This document shows positions 45,770 to 57,524 of a stretch of DNA of 64,000 nt, piece by piece. Each line of letters begins with the position of its first letter. Position 1 is the first letter of the stretch. This DNA is from Timema cristinae (Eukaryota; Arthropoda; Insecta; Phasmatodea; Timematidae). The stretch lies in assembly GCA_039000515.1 (NCBI GenBank), contig JBCFYV010000001.1:48692032-48756031 (forward strand). Reading direction: 5' to 3'. The translations under genes and the position numbers were made by a program. The notes beneath the pieces were generated by a model. The model searched no databases, was not told where the DNA came from, and saw nothing but the letters and a program-made list of their open reading frames with translations.

Positions 45770-45895
45770 TGGAAAAAAAAAAGTTGTTGAAGGGAAAGTG
45801 GGTTTTTTGAAGGGGAGGGGGGGGGGGAGGGGGAGGAAAGAGGAATGAGATGAAAATAGGAGGGAGGATAAAAAGAGGGAGGGGGCTATACAGTG
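45770..45895. repeat. purine-only, G-rich tract
   Basis: More than 100 bases with almost no pyrimidines, including a run of GGGGAGGGGGGGGGG type. It could form a G-quadruplex or triplex. Probably low complexity associated with the adjacent dispersed repeat. Confidence 0.8.
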
Positions 45896-46179
45896 ATGGT
45901 AGGATTGTATTTTTTTTTTAAGTTTTTTTTATATTGACATGATGGATGATTTGAAGCTTTGTTTTACAGGATTCTTTACAATATTTTTTTACGGGGAAGG
46001 GGGCTAATCTCAAATAATTGCGGAGTTATGGTAATCTCCACTACTGTTAAGTACCTTAAAAGTCATTTTCATAGGAAAGCGAAAATAGCAATTTTATTTA
46101 TAATCTTAATCAACGCCTATATACGAATTTTAATAAAAATCGTTAGAGCCGATTTTTAGAAAATCTTTTTCTCTTTTTG

Positions 46180-46455
46180 ACCTTCAGTAAATTACCCTTA
46201 ATAATTGGGTTAGATATACAATTCCAAAACCCTTGAGGCAACCATATAAAAACTCTTGATACTAAGTTTTAGCCCAATCAGTAAAATAGTTTAGGCTCTA
46301 GTCCGAGGTATAGACAGACAGACGGAAATTCAAAAACCACCTTTTTGGATTCGGGTGGTCATGAAACGTAAAAAATTCATTAAAATCTCAAGTTCAATTT
46401 TATTGACGATCACAATACTTTCTCTACCTGTAAGATAGGAGAAAGTAAAAATAAG
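46180..46455 (+). repeat. dispersed element 3' end with terminal hairpin
   Basis: Contains AATCAGTAAAATAGTTTAGG, TATAGACAGACAGACGG and ATTCGGGTGGTCATGAAACG, then ends ACTTTCTCTACCTGTAAGAT AGGAGAAAGT, an imperfect hairpin. The pattern matches a common insect interspersed repeat with a fixed 3' hairpin. A partial relative lies at about 35.8 kb. Confidence 0.6.
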
Positions 46456-46639
46456 ACAATTTAATGAACCATTAACTTTAAAAGAAACCTGAGGCTAGCA
46501 TTGTAGATTATGCCTCTTGGAGACAACACATAAAAAAACGCGCTGACTACTATACCTCTAGGTGGTGTGGAAATGAGTACATAGCAAACCATTAATGTTT
46601 TATGGATAGGAATTGATAAAAATCGTACATAGCACCCAA

Positions 46640-47760
46640 AATAACAAATTGTGTAGCTGCAAACTGCCTAGAATAAAAAATATAGTAAATGCCAGAAAAT
46701 TCAATATTTCGACTCCTATTACTCAGAAACAAGAAATAGCACGACAAAAATATACAAAAAAGTTTTTGTAGAAAATTTACTCGTATTTAACTTTTATATC
46801 TACATATTTTTCTCTAAAGTTGATACTAACCGAGATATTTACAACTTTATTAAAAAATGTAATATTTTTGGCCTTCTTTTTCAAGATGTTGGCCAAATCC
46901 GGGTCTGTCAGTGAGTACAAAATTAGCATGTGTTTTCTGACACCCAATCAAACAGATTAAAATTAATTCCAGCTTATCCGGAATTATGCCCGCTAGCAAT
47001 GAATGTGTCGACTGGGCTATTTACCTTTCTTCTGAATTCTATATTTCTAACACCTGACAATTCTCGAGTTATTTTTATTACTTTGGAAAATTTTAAACCC
47101 CTTTGCCTTACCTTCCATTTACAACTTACTCTCAGAAATTTCAAATTTTAAGAATTATTTGGTTATTTACATGCCTGTGAAGTTAAAATTTTCTACCACA
47201 TCTAAAAGTGTTTTTTATGATTATAATCCCTTCCCATATTTATCAAACCCAATTAAAAATTATGAATGTTCAGACTTTTATTAAAATTTGAAGTGGTTCA
47301 TTAAATTTACTGCTAAATTTAAAATTTCCTCTACACTTATAAGTAGTTGTTATAATTAATGTTCTACATTTTGATCCCCACTACCCCCAGTTTTCAACAA
47401 GGCCTTAGAAATTTCATATTTCAAATTTAATTGATTACTAAAATGTTTTTTTTTACCTGTCTGCCAAATTTTAATTTTCTACCTAATCTATGAAGTGGTT
47501 TTTAATAATACCCCCCCCCCTCATTTCTCGGTGACCGATTTTGAAATATTGCATTTTTATAGTTTTCTGGTTACATAAATTTAAAGGCAAATTTCAGTTT
47601 TCTAGTTCATCTATCCATTTGTTTTTGATGATTATAATGTTACAGCACCCGTTTCACTCCCTTGGGGGCTACATTTCACAAAACATTTTGTTAAAATATT
47701 CCTACAAACTGCTGAATTTTAAGAATGTGCGTGAGGTCAGAAGACAAGGGGATGTGTTAT
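46640..47760 (-). repeat. dispersed repeat, inverted copy, with about 140-bp degenerate internal units
   Basis: The left part is the reverse complement of 43.13-43.47 kb. The right part (47.1-47.65 kb) contains at least four degenerate units of the form GCCAAATTTTAATTTTCTAC plus AAGTGGTTTTTAAT, spaced about 125-150 bp. Similar units flank both sides of the pogo insertion at 40-42.9 kb. Confidence 0.7.
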
Positions 47761-47769
47761 TCATAGAGT

Positions 47770-50700
47770 GAGTGAGGAGTGTCGGATTCAGGGCTTTCGA
47801 GTATGTATCAAATTTAATTATTATTAAGTGTTTTGTACTGTTTTTTCCTTGTCATTTGTGTGGTTTGAACTATATACTGAACGTTGGGGTTATTAAATAA
47901 GGTATTACCTACTATTTCAAGAGAGAGAGCAGCTAAATTTGCTGATATTTGCCAGGTAAGCACGTATTCAATCAAAATTGAAGGTGAAGTCCAGAGGTCT
48001 CGGGAAAAAGAGTTCTTGCCAAACCACTGAGCAGCTTCAGGGTAAACTAAATATATACCATTTTCGTGATAGCTTTGTAACACAATACACAATAAAACTT
48101 TATTAAAAAAATTACTATGTTTAATCAATATATTTGACATTACATGAGAGGTTTATATGGATTATAATATAAACACGGGAAATTATTATTAGTACTTTTA
48201 TCTCCATATCGTCTCAAATAAAACTGAAAATCCGCTTATAGGAAGTTTAGTACCATAAAAATTACCAGAACCCCTAGATGCTGTGAAGATGGGTTTGAGG
48301 ATGTTTGGGTGCGTCAAAGGGGTGGGGATGATGTGGTATTCGTGTTTCTTCGGGAATCTTCGTACGTGGCATAAAGCAAAGCACTTCTCTCGAGTCAATT
48401 CCATTGTTTTCTTGAATCTTAAATTTTCGAATGTTTTGAATGAGTTACTGCTACTATTTGGTACTAGTCCTACAGCACATTTTTGTTTGGTGTGGTGTGT
48501 GCTTCTTTCACTTTTATTTGTTTTGTTTTCTTATATAGCAAAGTTAAGCTATTTGTTTTGCTGTTCATTACAACAATGTTCCCAGGTAAGTGACCAATAT
48601 TGGTACAAGTACTGCATATTTTCCCGACCGTACCCCAAAGATGTTAAATATTCAGCCCGCCAGGGCGGCACATCATATCGTTAATGTTTTATGTATCAGA
48701 CCTATGTATTGTTTGTTTATTTGTGAGCTCTTTGGGGCTGGTGTTTACTATGATATTCTATGTGCTTTCTGTTCTATGTACTAAAATTGATGTTTAAAAA
48801 GAAATAAACACCTTACAAACAAACACGTACTGCAAAAATGTATACTATTCATTTGGGTTCAGCAACTACAAGTAGTCGCTAATGTGTGGTGCTGTCGACC
48901 AATCAAACCTTTATTTTGCCTCATACTTGTCTGGAATGGTGTTTTTAGTAGTTTAGAAGATTCGCTAGAAAAAAAAATACTTTACTCGACTTGAATGTAA
49001 ACGAAGCTGGGGGAAATCTTTAGTTGCTAGTTAAGTTTTAAATTTTTTCGATTTCAATTTTTAATTGTAACAATCAGACAGACGAAATACCAAAAGGTTC
49101 AGTTAAAACAGGACCTTCACTCCACTAGGTCCAAAAAGGTAGTACTAGATATTGATCGATGCCTTTTGTTAGCTATTTATTTTAGCATTTAAATGTTTTA
49201 TTTATAGATTATTATCTATATTATCTAGAGAATTTTTCTCAGCTACTTATAATTTTAATCGTCTTCGTTTAGTAGTTTTTTCTAACACTGAGAACGTTTT
49301 CACCAAACCAACTCCTAACTCCTTCAATTTCGCCAAACCCTCATTTCACATCCATCTCCTCAAAGTTAACTTAATGGCTCCTGATTTGAATTTGAAATGT
49401 GGCTGTTAAAGGTCGTCGGCTCATAAAAATCAGCCGTGGTTCGTGCGCGCTCCAAGCAGTAATCAGATCTTTTCTTTTATAGCACAAACCATCCCTTGAA
49501 GCCACCCCTTCCTCTTTACTACTGCTATCAAGGAAACCACCCTTACTGTTCATTACTCTGTAAACTGGTGGGACGGAGACTCTACTAATATCGCCCCAAA
49601 TTACCCTTCATATTGATACACGTGCAAACTAAACTATTTTTTCCGAAACGTCACAACCGACAACCGTGAGCCTCCTTGGTGGTCGAAAGGTTGTACGAGT
49701 CTAGAAGTTACTGATAACAGCTTTGGTAGCGCACATCATTAACAATACATTAGGGGTATGGGAAGGTACCTTTTAATATGAATTGAAGTCGAAGCTAAAG
49801 TCAAAGATGATTTTTGGTTGCTATCAATTTTATTTGTTAAATTTTCTATTGAGTGCACATTGATAGTTAGAAAGAGGTGAAGAAAAAATAAATGGTTTGT
49901 GACATCGCATAGAATTTTTCTCTATTTAATCTTAAATTAGAATATTTACTAAAAACTTGTAAGATTTGGAAACTAAATAATATACATGTTGCAGAAACAC
50001 TCCGCCAAATAGCATACATTAAATAATATACGATGTTACAGAAACATTGAAAAAAGAGGAGCATCTTCATGAACACCAGTGTGACTAATAGTAACAATTA
50101 TTATAACAATAACAGTTTAGTTACTAAATTCACGTAGTTAATTTTAAAAAGCCTCCTGAAAACTGAAATTATATCCAAATATGCCATGACAGTAGTTCGA
50201 ACCTGTAGCTGCATTCTCTATTCCAAAGGTATGATATAAAAATTCTTACCAGGGCAGTTTTTTCAATTTGGCAATAAATACTTTATAAGGGAACATTTTC
50301 CATGCTATGATAGTTTAGTATATGAGACATTTTACATAATATATCTAATCTAATTTCTATAATAGCTTAATGTATCTAGCGGTATATTAAATCTGTATAT
50401 TTTTGATACATCCTTTTTATTAATTAATAAACCACTTTTGATGGTTTGTTGTGAGGTAATTTTCCAGCTAATTACTCGAACATGTGTAGGAAAGACAAAC
50501 AAAGACACGATCTCCTGTACTGCTTCTATCCAGTGTTCGTGTGTGGTACTTTGGGTATCGTTTATTCAACAGTTTGTATCAGAGCCAAAGATCGCTGTCC
50601 AAATACACCAAACAAGCTCTGGAAGAGGGTGCTACCTTCAAGATAACATCAGTGACACTTGCAAAGTAGAACACCACCTCTAATTATCACCGTGTTTAAA

Positions 50701-50804
50701 TAATGGATATTACAAAAAGTGGTATTACCTCTTTTCACGGTAATGAGAAACACTCTGAGTAGATGGACAACAATAGCAACAATTTCGTGCAAAGAGTACA
50801 ATTA
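47770..50804. other. intergenic, weak repeat traces only
   Basis: No gene is supported. Near 49888-50060 there is weak similarity to the 18.8/44.9 kb dispersed repeat (AAATAAATGGT, TTTTCTCTATT, AATATTTACTAAAAACT). The frames open at 48283-48684 and 47814-48140 have no recognisable domain and unremarkable composition. Confidence 0.45.
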
Positions 50805-51064
50805 TTTTGATAGTGAATCATAGTTTAACTCAGTGGTTTCCAACCTTTTTCATAGTGAATCTTTAGTTTCCAATTCATATGAATCAGTTTAACTCAGTGT
50901 TTCCAACCTTTTTCATAGTGTAATCATAGTTTATAACTCATTGGTTTCCAACCTTTTTCATAGTGAATCATAGTTTAACTCAGTGGTTTCCAACCTTTTT
51001 CATAGTGAATCATAGTTTAACTCATTGATTTCCAACCTTTTTCATAGTGAATCATAGTTTAACT
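50805..51064. repeat. about 43-bp tandem array spanning a hAT insertion junction
   Basis: Five to six copies of a unit made of host flank (AGTGAATCATAGTTTAACT) plus the first 20 bases of the hAT left end (CAGTGGTTTCCAACCTTTTT). The last copy continues into the real element at 51065. Variants include CATTGGTTTCC and CATTGATTTCC, and one copy has an inserted CCAATTCATATG. Confidence 0.92.
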
Positions 51065-52782
51065 CAGTGGTTTCCAACCTTTTTCGGAGTGCGACTCCAA
51101 TTTTTGCCTCTGAGATCGTCTTGTCCCCTTGCATTTGAATCATAGATTTTTAATTGATATAAAATGATTATATAGCTATCATATATGTATCACTCACTTT
51201 TTATAAACAATTTTAAAAATCAAAGTGTATAGATATCATAAACAATGCCAAAAGAAACTAAACATCAGCTGCACATTTAGTGGGTTTTTTGAGCCTGCAG
51301 TGATGCACATATACCTTGATTTTGGTTGGAAGAACAGTTGAGAAAATCAAAACATATTTGCGGCCAACAGTGATAACATTTTACCATATTATTTGTGTTA
51401 TTCTATAGGTATTGTTAATATGTATCAAAAGTAACGTCTGCAGATGACGTGACTTTATGTATGAATATATTAACATTGTTTTAGTATCTTTAGTAACTAA
51501 CTTCTACTGTTCTTCCTACCAAAATCATACTATAGTTAATTAAACCTTGGCACTAGTGAACAAAGAGCCAATATGAGATCCGGCTCTACATTAAGCCGAT
51601 TCCTATATTTGGTTTTAAGGGCAGCCACAGCAGAAAACAATCCAGACCCCTGCATACACATGTTAAAAATATTAAATCTTTCAAATGTATCAGCAAGATA
51701 GGCTGTTTGAACAAGAAACTGTTCTTGTTGATCACAATTTTATTCCCTGGATAGTCACTGTCTTTGAGATAAAGAATTATTTATCCTTCAGTTCAAACAC
51801 CCTTGCAAGCACTTTCCCTTGTGACAACCAGCGTGAAGCAGAGTAGTACAAGAGAGCACTGTGTTCAGCCCCTGTTCCCTCGCATAAAGCAGCAAACAAA
51901 CGTGATTCAGCCTTAATGTAGTTCACTATTTTAATGTTGGAACTAAAGACAACACTTAGTTCTGTACTCACGTTTTTTGATGCAAGTGACTCCTTGTGGA
52001 TTATACAGTGAGTCTATATAGCGTTGGGAGCCTTCCCTTTCACGGGAGCTTGTAAACTACTACTTTCTCCAGACATAGCAGGAGCTTCATCACTGCACAT
52101 CCCAAATAAATTTTCCCACGTCATCTTACTTGCTGTCAAAATTTGTCTAGAATCTTGGAAAGTCCCTCATCCCTGGTTCTTCCTGGAATCGGCTTACAGA
52201 ACAATAGGTCCTCTTTGACAGATCTGTTATTGATGTAGTGAACATAAGCTATAAGATGAGCATCCTTCACTAAGCCAGTGGCTTCATCGACCTGTATTGC
52301 AATTTTGACTTTTTCAAAGCTTCGGTCAGTTGTTCTTGTATGTCTTGCGCCATGTCGGATATCCATCTTCCCACTGTGTTATCTTCCAGATTAGATCTGC
52401 AGATGCTTTGACAAACATTATTTCAGTGATTTCGACAGCAGCAGGCAAAACAAGTGTATATCCAACAGAATGAGGCGTGTTACATTTTACGACCATATAC
52501 GAAACTTTGTATGATGCCAGAAGTCCTTGGTAGGAATTCCTGTCAGTTTTATCATTGATTTGGTCTGTCCAGAATATTATTAAATTTGTCGGTAAACATG
52601 CAGTCGGAGTAAGATAACCAAAATATTTGGTTTCTATTTGGATTTTGAACTTTGCTATAGTCATCAAAATCTCTTAAAAGAGTAAATACAGTACAAGGTT
52701 GTAGTCCTCACAAATTTTGCGACCCCTGCGGATTAACGCCGCAACCCCCAAAGTGGTTATGCCCCCAGGTTGGAAATCCCTG
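51065..52782 (-). mobile_element. hAT transposon, internally deleted, exact 8-bp target duplication
   Basis: The left end CAGTGGTTTCCAACCTTTTT and the right end, inverted, CAGGGATTTCCAACCTGGGG are typical hAT (Charlie/Buster-like) termini. The target GTTTAACT is duplicated exactly at 51057-51064 and 52783-52790. Length is 1718 bp. The transposase remnant lies on the minus strand and its BED zinc finger region is absent, so the element is shortened at the 5' side of the gene. Confidence 0.96.
51537..52667 (-). pseudogene. hAT transposase remnant (ZBED5/Charlie-like)
   Basis: Blocks in order on the minus strand: LLASYKVSYMVVKCNTPHSV and LVLPAAVEITEIMF (52.53-52.42 kb); VKIAIQVDEATGLVKDAHLI then AYVHYINNRSVKEDLLFCK (52.31-52.19 kb); IVNYIKAESRLFAALCEGTG then ASRWLSQGKVLARVFELKDK (51.93-51.78 kb); YLADTFERFNIFNMCMQGSG and LNVEPDLILALCSLVPRFN (about 51.70-51.54 kb). 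This is the conserved order of the hAT catalytic domain and dimerisation region in the ZBED5/SCAND3-type group. At least three frames are needed, the segment between 52.14 and 51.97 kb is poorly conserved, and the N-terminal BED finger is missing. Not functional. Confidence 0.93.
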
Positions 52783-52790
52783 GTTTAACT

Positions 52791-53929
52791 AGTTGTTCTG
52801 TGAACAGTAGACCTCACTCCCTTCATGTCCTCATCGTTATTATGATCTTACTATATATATTTAGACTTCAAGATCAAACATCTCCCATAACTTCATCTTA
52901 AATTTGAAGATGATATTTTTCCTTGGTTGTTAGAAAGAAAAAAAAAATTATATGTTCAATCGTAAATTATATTCATAAATAGTAATTATGTAATTCATTT
53001 GGTTTAAAATGCTTGTTTTGTAATACATCCCAATTTTTAAAAAACGTCCTAGGTACTCGATCTAATGCTTAGAATTTTAAGTTAAAAACATTTGAGATGA
53101 ATTATTAAACCTAAAAATCATTTTAGAGGCCAAAATACGGAAAAGGATAGCCATATTTAAAAAAATTGTACAGTACGTAGTCTACTTAATCAAATAATTT
53201 ATTGTGATTAGAAACAACTTTTTTTTTAAATTGGTTTTCAGTAAATGACTCTTAAATTAGTTCTACTAAGAGAACCATATAGGTTTGATTTATGAAATAC
53301 TATTCATCTGTATATTTTGAAAAAAACCATTTATAAAATATCATATTATCGTTAACTTATTTATTTTCTGAAAAATAAGAATGTAATTTTACTTATCCTA
53401 TAAAACCCTAACCAACTATACATTTCAAACAAAATTGATAAAATAATATTTGAAAAATTTAATATTTTAATATATCAGTTGGCATAAATTTTAATTTAAG
53501 AGGTAGAATCAAAATTGCAAATTGGCCCTAGGGTATGACCAAAGTACGAGGAGAATATTAACTTTGAACGAAATCCATCAAATGTCATACGCACAGTTGT
53601 GTTATTCTTCATTAAAATCTCATAATGTTTCTGATACACGCAGACACTAGTCGTCGTCAAATGTGCAACTAAAGCAGCGATTGAATTAAAGAACAATAAG
53701 AGGACATTTCTCTTATCCAGAGGTCCTCACTTGACTCCTGTGTTTGTATTTTAAATAATGGCTTTACCATTTTATAACAAAATTTTTCATTAATTTATTT
53801 GTCTAACGAATCGACTTCTGTAAAATGTAATTGCACTTTAGTCGCCAACTAACTGACTATCCTTTCACATGACTTACACACTAACCTAACTTTAAAAATA
53901 CAAAATTCCCCAAACCCTCAGCCATCTAT
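52791..53929. other. intergenic, AT-rich, nothing recognised
   Basis: No coding or repeat signal that I can support. Confidence 0.5.
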
Positions 53930-54070
53930 TAAATATCAGGGGAATGCGAGGCTCCACCAATTTTACTGATAGTAGCTTTGTGAGTGAGCTGGGAATCGAA
54001 CCTAGACCCTTGACTCTGTACACAGAAGCACTTCTTATAGAGAGATAAGGTATTGGACAGTTAGCGACAT
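53930..54070 (-). mobile_element. possible tRNA-like SINE remnant, reverse
   Basis: GAGCTGGGAATCGAACCTAG resembles a B box complement, with CACTTCTTATAGAGAGATAA where an A box complement would lie. The family is unclear; a single copy in the window. Confidence 0.45.
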
Positions 54071-54100
54071 AAAACAAGATACACCCAATCAATATTCAGA

Positions 54101-54275
54101 CTACCTGCTTCGGTGGTCACATGATCTAAGATGTCACTGTCGCAATAGACTAAACTGTTGATTACAAAGATGGTGGTTCAACCCAAGTTGGGTGTAAATG
54201 GTATTCAACTTAACTCATTAACGTAATTAGTGCATATGCGTGTGGGCTGAACTGGTAGAAAGTCATGGTGCTAAT
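54101..54275 (+). mobile_element. SINE family B, internally deleted
   Basis: CGGTGGTCACATGATCTAAG, TGGTGGTTCAACCCAAGTTG, then directly CATTAACGTAATTAGTGCAT and GAACTGGTAGAAAGTCATGG. The middle segment between the B box and TTCAACTTA is shorter than in other copies. Confidence 0.83.
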
Positions 54276-54811
54276 ATGTATATCCCACGTGGCATCAAAA
54301 CTGAACTCTCCTGCCTGGATGACCGTCAATTAGTAAGTAGTAAGTAGTTTCTCATATCCAAATAAAATAAATTATCCCTCAATAGTAACATTTCCCCCTT
54401 AATATTGTATTCCCTGTTATGGTGGAAGTATCAACCCTCCATGACAATGTCTCCTCCCTGCACCCTTATAGAGACCCTCTCACCCCTCCCCCTTCTGCCT
54501 TGAATCCCCTTGGGTAAACCACCCAACCCTTCTGGTTTTCCCGCGGCCACTTGGCTTCTATTTCATCAGCGCTTACATTAATTAGTGGAACGATCTGTCC
54601 CTTCATACCGGGGTAGTCACGCGAACCACGCGGACAGTTTCCTCCCTCCTACACCCTCTACCCTCTGAAAGTGTGGTGCAGTCAACCAAGCAGTTGGACT
54701 GTCACTGTGCGTTTAGGGCGAGAGGGGAGGGGGGTAGGATAGGTGACGTCATGTGTCATTCTCAGACGACTTTACCTCGACACTGATAAAGTGTCTTTAC
54801 ACTGATTAAAG

Positions 54812-54821
54812 TTATTATTAA

Positions 54822-54879
<58 letters not shown>

Positions 54880-54881
54880 TG
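54812..54881. repeat. (ATT)n microsatellite
   Basis: About 23 ATT units with one early interruption. Confidence 0.97.
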
Positions 54882-55129
54882 ATACGGGGCTTTCACTCTT
54901 TGCCATAGCCTCTCATGGACACCAAGACCCGACACCAAGGAGTCAAACCGAAATATTTTTCGGTTCTTGTTCTTATTCCGGTTCTTCCAGTAAATATTTT
55001 AAGGTTCTGGTAGAAATAAATAAAAGCTTAAGTCATTTTTTGTTCCAAACTAGGTTCCGATTTTGGTTACAGTTCTTTTAATTTTTAATTTAAAACTATA
55101 CTACCTCTTACCTTAAATGACGAAAAGAA

Positions 55130-55520
55130 ATTTAGGCTGTTCATAAACAGGGTGCTTAGGAAGATATTTCGGCCAAAAATTGATGAAGATAATAGGGAGT
55201 GGAGGAGGCTACATAGGTATGAACCTCATACCCTTTACTCATTACCAGACATAGTTAGGGTAATAAAATCTCACTAGTTGCGGTGAGCAGGTCATGCAGC
55301 GTGAATGGAAGTATCTAGAACCGTTTTCAAGGTAATGAATCTCTAAACCAATGGGAAAAGACCACTGGGAGGACCCGGGCTCAGATGTGAGAATATCATT
55401 TGGATAGATCTGAGAGAGATAGGTTGTAATGAGATAGACTGGATAGAATTAGCTCAATATAGGGATAGGTGGCGTACTTTAGTGAATGCGGTAATAAACT
55501 TTCGAGTTCCAAATGCATAG
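55130..55520 (+). pseudogene. Jockey-type LINE reverse transcriptase C-terminus
   Basis: Reads RLFINRVLRKIFRPKIDEDN, REWRRLHRYEPHTLYSLPDI, VRVIKSH, then [57 protein letters not shown] and [14 protein letters not shown]. This is the characteristic C-terminal sequence of many arthropod Jockey-like LINE ORF2 proteins (VLRKIFGPKR, GRPRRRWEDNIRMDL, A-QDRD-WR-LVNA). It contains a few stops and small frameshifts. The fragment at 23.5 kb is from the same family. Confidence 0.9.
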
Positions 55521-56429
55521 ACTAAATAAGTATAGTTATACTGTCATTATAAACCTCTTAAATACAAAAATATGTTATTAAGAACTTTACAACAAAATAA
55601 AAGTTATTAATAAAAAATTCATTCCATTTTGATAAAAAAAAAGCTGAAAAAGGAAAATCCGAGTATTTCAAAATATAATTAATTTAAAGAAAAAATAAAA
55701 TAAAATGATGTCTAAAAAAATTAGGAACCAAGAATAACATTTATGAGCCAAAATATATTATTGATTCCAGTTCCGGTTCTCAGGCAATTTAATCTGTGGT
55801 TTTCTGAAAATAACGTAATTATTTTGGCTATCAGTTCTGGTTCGACTGCCTGCCTAACACATTCAAATCTAGAGCAAACAGATTTGATCATAGCATATGC
55901 TTAAAATAATTGTGTACGGTAAAAATTTGGTAGGAAGAATCTTTGATAAACAAATAAACATATTCATTTGCGACCGACATTGATCATGCTTTGAATTGCA
56001 GACTTTAATAATAGAAAAAAAACCTGCAGGGGTGACGCACGTATAAGCAATACTACTGCCAATTGTTTCATATCAGCAGCTGTGCACGTGCATCAAATCA
56101 TGTTTTTAAAAAAGAGATTGTTTTGCCAACTAGCACAACACAGTGTATTGACATAAACATTAACTCAGTAGAAAACATCCGTCTTTTGGTGGTATATTAC
56201 ATTGAGTTTTAAACAATTTTAGATTAAGGGAGCCGAGAGGAACACCATTTGTGTTAAGGGGCTTACTTAGAATTGCTTTATATACTCAGCTGACGAGTTA
56301 CAGAATCTGGTGAGAAGACTATATCTTACAGATTGAGCCCCTGTTAAGTACGGAGAAGGGAACCCCCCAAATAATCTTGAAGGTCTGAGCTATATTACAA
56401 CCACGCATACTCGAGCAGCCGTGTGTTTT

Positions 56430-57370
56430 ACACTAGTCAGATTTATAACAACCAAGATAAGTCAGGGCACAGAATGGCTGAGTAAGGATACTGACAGCAA
56501 AGTGAGGACCTATTGCACGGCCCGTTGCTTCCAAGCCATCGCTTGGGATAGTACTCTTCCAAATGGCATCTCACTGCACAGTCGTAATGTGCAGGGGTTC
56601 CATCCTGAAGCAGCCACATTCTAGCCACTTTGCCAGTGGTTGGGGTAGAATGGTCTACAGAAAGTGTAAGTAGTTTTCACATCGAAGTCATGCAGACATT
56701 TCAAACAGTCCAAGTAATATATCACTTCACTCCGAATGTTGATGGAGAATTGATATTGTGAATGGATCTCCAGGACGGCATTTAGATTTGTGTCAACCCA
56801 AAAGTGTTGGTTGTGGTGATTGAAACTAGCATTACTCATCAATGTTGCTTCATACATTGCAAGTACTCTGCTAGAGAATTGTGGATCTATGGCGTGGTGG
56901 TGCAGCAGCCACTCGCATAATGGCCTAATGGTATAATGGCGTTCGAAACCAAGAACAGGGTTCAAATCCTGCACACTTTGCAAATGGAAAGGGAACAGTA
57001 ATTGTTCATGTACTATTCTCTACTCAGACGTCTGTGACAGCTTATGAAGAACGTCTAATCGCCGTGTACTTGTATTGGGTTAGCGTTCTACAGATTGTAG
57101 AATTGTCTCTTCCACGGCAACGGCCTTGTGACATTGCGGCCTACGGTCAACGCTGACCGTCATAGGTGCAAAGGGACCTCTTTCTCTCGGTCGATTATTC
57201 AATGACACAATTAATGTTCTTGGATATGTGTTTTGTCGGACAAGAAAACTTGCAGCATATATACGAGCAGTGGCAGTGGAATTGCATCGTTCCTCACGGT
57301 AAATCAGAATAATTTTGGTCAGTCCCCGTTTGTGTATTGGTCCCCCATCTTACTGGCCACTTCCAATAAA
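56430..57370 (-). pseudogene. Tc1/mariner-superfamily transposase, broken
   Basis: On the minus strand, in order: YREERCNSTATARIYAASFL with VRQNTYPRTLIVSLNNRPRE (57.31-57.19 kb); VEETILQSVER and NTSTRRL (57.1 kb); LFPFHLQSVQDLNPVLGFER (57.0-56.94 kb); CEWLLHHHAIDPQFSSRVLA then MYEATLMSNASFNHHNQHFW (56.92-56.80 kb); MWLLQDGTPAHYDCAVRCHL then EEYYPKRWLGSNGP (56.62-56.52 kb). These match a common insect IS630/Tc1-mariner-like family (N-terminal HTH, then DEATF, HNQHVWADEN, DGAPAHF-VR-HL, RWIGR-GP). The first catalytic Asp of DEAT reads Tyr. Several frameshifts are present and the downstream PPRSPDL block is degraded. A terminus-like CACCCTGTA occurs at about 57514, but no partner end was found. 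Confidence 0.85.
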
Positions 57371-57524
57371 ACAAATAATGTGACGTTCCATGTCTCCAGC
57401 AATGTTGCCATATCTCGATAACAAAGAGGTCTGGGCAATATATTGTTATGAGACCTGTAGTTTATTTTTCAGTGTTAATTCCACTGCACCATTTTATTGT
57501 ATAAAATTACTAATCACCCTGTAT

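Noticed and set aside
45770..45895. Purine tract considered as a regulatory G-quadruplex element
   Set aside because: There is no gene next to it that it could regulate. It is most simply low-complexity sequence beside a dispersed repeat.
48283..48684. 133-codon plus-strand frame
   Set aside because: Composition is T-rich, giving Leu/Phe/Ser/Cys. No start context, domain or splice signals; the opposite strand is open in part of the same region.
56905..56980. tRNA-like sequence (CCTAATGGTATAATGGCGTT, GGGTTCAAATCCTGCAC)
   Set aside because: It lies within the reading frame of the Tc1/mariner-like transposase remnant, and the spacing and arms do not form a cloverleaf. Chance resemblance to A and B boxes.
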